Assembly (NCBI GenBank): GCA_964503475.1
Contig: CAZCZU010000001.1
Coordinates: forward strand, 62,001-126,000
DNA: 64,000 bases
Direction: 5' to 3'
From: CAZCZU01 sp964503475
GTDB lineage: Bacteria; Pseudomonadota; Zetaproteobacteria; Mariprofundales; Mariprofundaceae
Part shown: piece after piece, positions 61,963 through 64,000 of the stretch
Layout: each line of letters begins with the position of its first letter
Position numbering within the stretch: the first letter of the stretch is position 1
Made by a program: the position numbers and the translations under genes
Notes under the pieces: generated by a model
What the model saw: the letters and a program-made list of their open reading frames with translations, nothing else
What the model was told of the DNA's origin: nothing
The model's database searches: none

Positions 61963-62904
61963 TCAGCTGACGATGCCAAGCCAGACCGGCAGGGTCAGCA
62001 GGGCCAGGGCGGTCGAAAGGGTCACGGCTTCGGCATAGAGAGCGGCATCGAGCTTGAAACGGTCGCAAATGACCAGGCCCAGCACCATGGTCGGCATTGC
62101 GCCCTCGATGATGGCCGGAGCAAGCAGCCGTTCCGGCATGCCGACACCGATCGCGGTCACCCACGCGATCAGGGGCATCAGGATCAGCTGGATCACCAGC
62201 AATGGAAAGAGCACCGGGATACGGCCGGCCCAGCCTGACTGCCAGCGCAGAGCCATGCCGACGGACAACAGCATCAGGGGAACGACGGCCGAACCGAGCG
62301 TGGCCAGCCCCTCATCCAGCCAGGAGGGCTGGCGGATCTGCAGGCCACTGAGAAGAAGGCCGGCAACGGCTGCCCATACGGCCGGAACGCGCAGCACATC
62401 GAGAAACGGGCGTGCATCCTGGCCGCCGCTGCCATAGTGACGGGCCAGCAGAATACCGACCGTGAACAGCAGGGGGGTGCTGGCCAGCAGGTCGAAGTGA
62501 ATGGCCACCATCTGGGCCCATGGGCCGAACGCCTGGGTCAGCACGGGCAGGCCGAGATAGGTGAAGTTGCCGAAGGCACAGGCGAGAAGCAGGGCGCCGA
62601 TGGCACGGTTGGCGTGCTGATGCGAGCCCATGAAGGCGCGGATCAGCCAGCCATTGCCGTAAACCAGGACGCCGGCCAGCAACGACAGCAGGACCGACAC
62701 GGCCGCAACCAGCGGAATGCGCACCGAATTGAGATCGACCGGTGTCTGCCAAAGCACATGCAGGACCAGGGCGGGGAGAAAAATCTGGTAGACGGCCTGG
62801 GCGAGGTGGCCGCGAATGATGTCGGCTGATTTGCCACCGAGGAAGAGGCGCCAGAGAAGGCCGGCGAGAATAATGGCAGCCATGCCGAGCAGGACGGAAA
62901 ACAT
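61963..62904 (-). CDS. AEC family transporter (auxin efflux carrier type)
   Basis: 313 residues with ten predicted membrane segments in two similar halves. FGNFTYLGLPVL and GMALRW lie at the usual places, and EGAMPTMVLGLVICDRF is near the C-terminal half. Family members export malonate, malate or other small anions. No neighbour hints at the substrate. Confidence 0.87.
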   Translation of the reverse strand: MFSVLLGMAAIILAGLLWRLFLGGKSADIIRGHLAQAVYQIFLPALVLHVLWQTPVDLNSVRIPLVAAVSVLLSLLAGVLVYGNGWLIRAFMGSHQHANRAIGALLLACAFGNFTYLGLPVLTQAFGPWAQMVAIHFDLLASTPLLFTVGILLARHYGSGGQDARPFLDVLRVPAVWAAVAGLLLSGLQIRQPSWLDEGLATLGSAVVPLMLLSVGMALRWQSGWAGRIPVLFPLLVIQLILMPLIAWVTAIGVGMPERLLAPAIIEGAMPTMVLGLVICDRFKLDAALYAEAVTLSTALALLTLPVWLGIVS

Positions 62905-62986
62905 GGGCGCAGCCTAACAGATGCAATAGCTGCTAACATAAGTTCTTCGCGTTACCATCGGCGCTTCGCAAGGAGCAGAGATCGAC

Positions 62987-64000
62987 ATGGCCACTCCGAA
63001 ACATATCTTCCGGCACGCGCTTCACTGGCTAAAGGGGAACGAACCCCTTTACCTGGGCTTGCTGTCGCTGCTGGTCGGGGTGCTGGCCGGATACGGCGCC
63101 CTTTTTCTGCGCTTTGGTATCGAGTGGGTGGCCGAGTTGTGGACCGGCGAGCGTGCCTGGTCGATGGCACTGCACTCGATTCCATGGTGGCTGTTCATCG
63201 TTGCACCTGTCAGCGGCGGTCTGCTGGTCGGCTGGATCAACAATCGCTGGTTGCCGGCCGATGAGGCGCGCGTGATCCCCGGTGTGATCGAGGCACTTTC
63301 CGAGCGCGGTGGCCATATCACGGCCCGCAAGGCAGCCGGCGAAGCGATCAGCAACATCGTATCGGTGGGCAGTGGCGCCAGTATGGGGCGTGAGGCACCG
63401 ACCGTGGCCCTGGGCTCGGCGCTGGCCTCATTGCTTTCACAAAAGCTGGGCCTGACCGAGAAGCAGATGCGCACCATGATCGGCTGTGGCGTGGCCGCCG
63501 GCATCGCCGCATCCTTTAACGCACCGATCGCCGGCGTGCTTTTCGCCCTTGAGGTAATCCTGACCGATTATGCCATCGCCACCTTTACGCCGATCGTACT
63601 TTCGGCCGTGGTGGCGACCATCATTACCCGGGCCGAACTGGGTAATTTCCCGGTGTTCACCATCCCCGATTTTCGCCTGGTTTCGTCATGGGAGATTCCT
63701 GCCTATGTCGGCCTGGGCATTTTCTGCGGTCTGATCTCCGTCGGTATCGTGCGCAGCCTGCCGCTTGCCCGTAACCTCTTCGAACGGCATGTGCCGAATC
63801 CGGTCTACCGCCCGGCCGTGGCCGGGCTGCTGCTTGGTTGCGGTGCACTGGTGATTCCGGAAATCATGTCGATCGGCTACGGCACGGTCGACCAGATGCT
63901 GCTGGAGCGTATCAAGCCGGAGATTCTCGGCACGGCCCTGCCGCTGTTTCTGTTTCTCGGGGTGTTGCTGCTGGCCAAGGCGGTGACCAGCGTGCTCTGC
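62987..64000 (+). CDS. ClC-type chloride channel or antiporter (cut by window edge)
   Basis: 338 codons are present and the frame is open to the window end. Ion-path motifs are SVGSGASMGREAPTVALGSA, holding the gating Glu of the G-R-E-x-P motif, and AGIAASFNAPIAGVLFALE. The early GSGIP motif is replaced by VIPGVIEAL. AGGAG lies about 10 nt before the ATG. It moves chloride or fluoride; the class cannot be fixed without the missing C-terminal part. Confidence 0.88.
   Translation, partial: MATPKHIFRHALHWLKGNEPLYLGLLSLLVGVLAGYGALFLRFGIEWVAELWTGERAWSMALHSIPWWLFIVAPVSGGLLVGWINNRWLPADEARVIPGVIEALSERGGHITARKAAGEAISNIVSVGSGASMGREAPTVALGSALASLLSQKLGLTEKQMRTMIGCGVAAGIAASFNAPIAGVLFALEVILTDYAIATFTPIVLSAVVATIITRAELGNFPVFTIPDFRLVSSWEIPAYVGLGIFCGLISVGIVRSLPLARNLFERHVPNPVYRPAVAGLLLGCGALVIPEIMSIGYGTVDQMLLERIKPEILGTALPLFLFLGVLLLAKAVTSVLC

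Overview
The window is a continuous piece of a bacterial chromosome spanning a replication-origin region (dnaA/dnaN with DnaA boxes, parS sites, parAB). It looks like a Gram-negative, autotrophic proteobacterium. The evidence for that is lipoproteins, an Omp85-type barrel protein, an SspB-type adaptor, the succinylase lysine route (dapC, dapD), a Calvin-cycle phosphoribulokinase (prk) of the proteobacterial type, and a periplasmic c-type cytochrome. The whole set (prk beside the origin cluster, TrmFO together with MnmE/MnmG, gene style) suggests a Mariprofundus-like iron-oxidising Zetaproteobacterium. That placement is an inference from family knowledge and was not tested.

Left part (1-10.4 kb) is accessory. 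It holds an edge-truncated sulfotransferase and a Wzx-like flippase in AT-richer DNA, then a 1,810-residue secreted repeat protein preceded by a secretin/STN-like periplasmic protein. A small lipoprotein, a MntA-HepT toxin-antitoxin pair, a stretch of heptamer-rich intergenic repeats and two identical 258-bp multi-hairpin direct repeats follow. A 52-bp inverted fragment of the same repeat lies at 16.8 kb.

10.4-26 kb: ilvC; an argH-lipoprotein-dapC-PLP decarboxylase-dapD cluster for arginine and lysine; a lipoprotein; a monohaem cytochrome; sppA; uppP-lgt; a CHASE2-TPR-Ser/Thr kinase; xth-yjbQ. 26-31 kb: the rod-shape operon mreB-mreC-mreD-mrdA-rodA. 31-34 kb: a TSUP permease, a PAS-like protein with a Cys-rich tail and a decayed methyltransferase.

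33.5-41.5 kb, all on the minus strand: dnaA, oriC, dnaN, recF, gyrB, purM, purN. Divergent from this, on the plus strand, run rpmH-rnpA-yidD-yidC-mnmE, prk, then mnmG-rsmG-parA-parB-mtnA-omp85 and rnpB. Two perfect parS sites flank this block, one overlapping the mnmG start and one just before parA. Next come aroG-sspB-(DUF2066-like)-CDP-alcohol phosphatidyltransferase-hda. The right end holds a lipoprotein, trmFO, a SIMPL protein, a methylguanine-DNA methyltransferase, small membrane proteins, an AEC transporter and an edge-truncated ClC channel.

Most genes are ordinary, tightly overlapping operons. The unusual material is the giant surface protein and its partner, the multi-hairpin repeat, the heptamer-rich intergenic DNA, the insertion of prk into the origin cluster, a non-AUG rnpA start, and a decarboxylase in the lysine cluster that does not look like classical LysA. 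No CRISPR array, tRNA or intact insertion sequence was seen.
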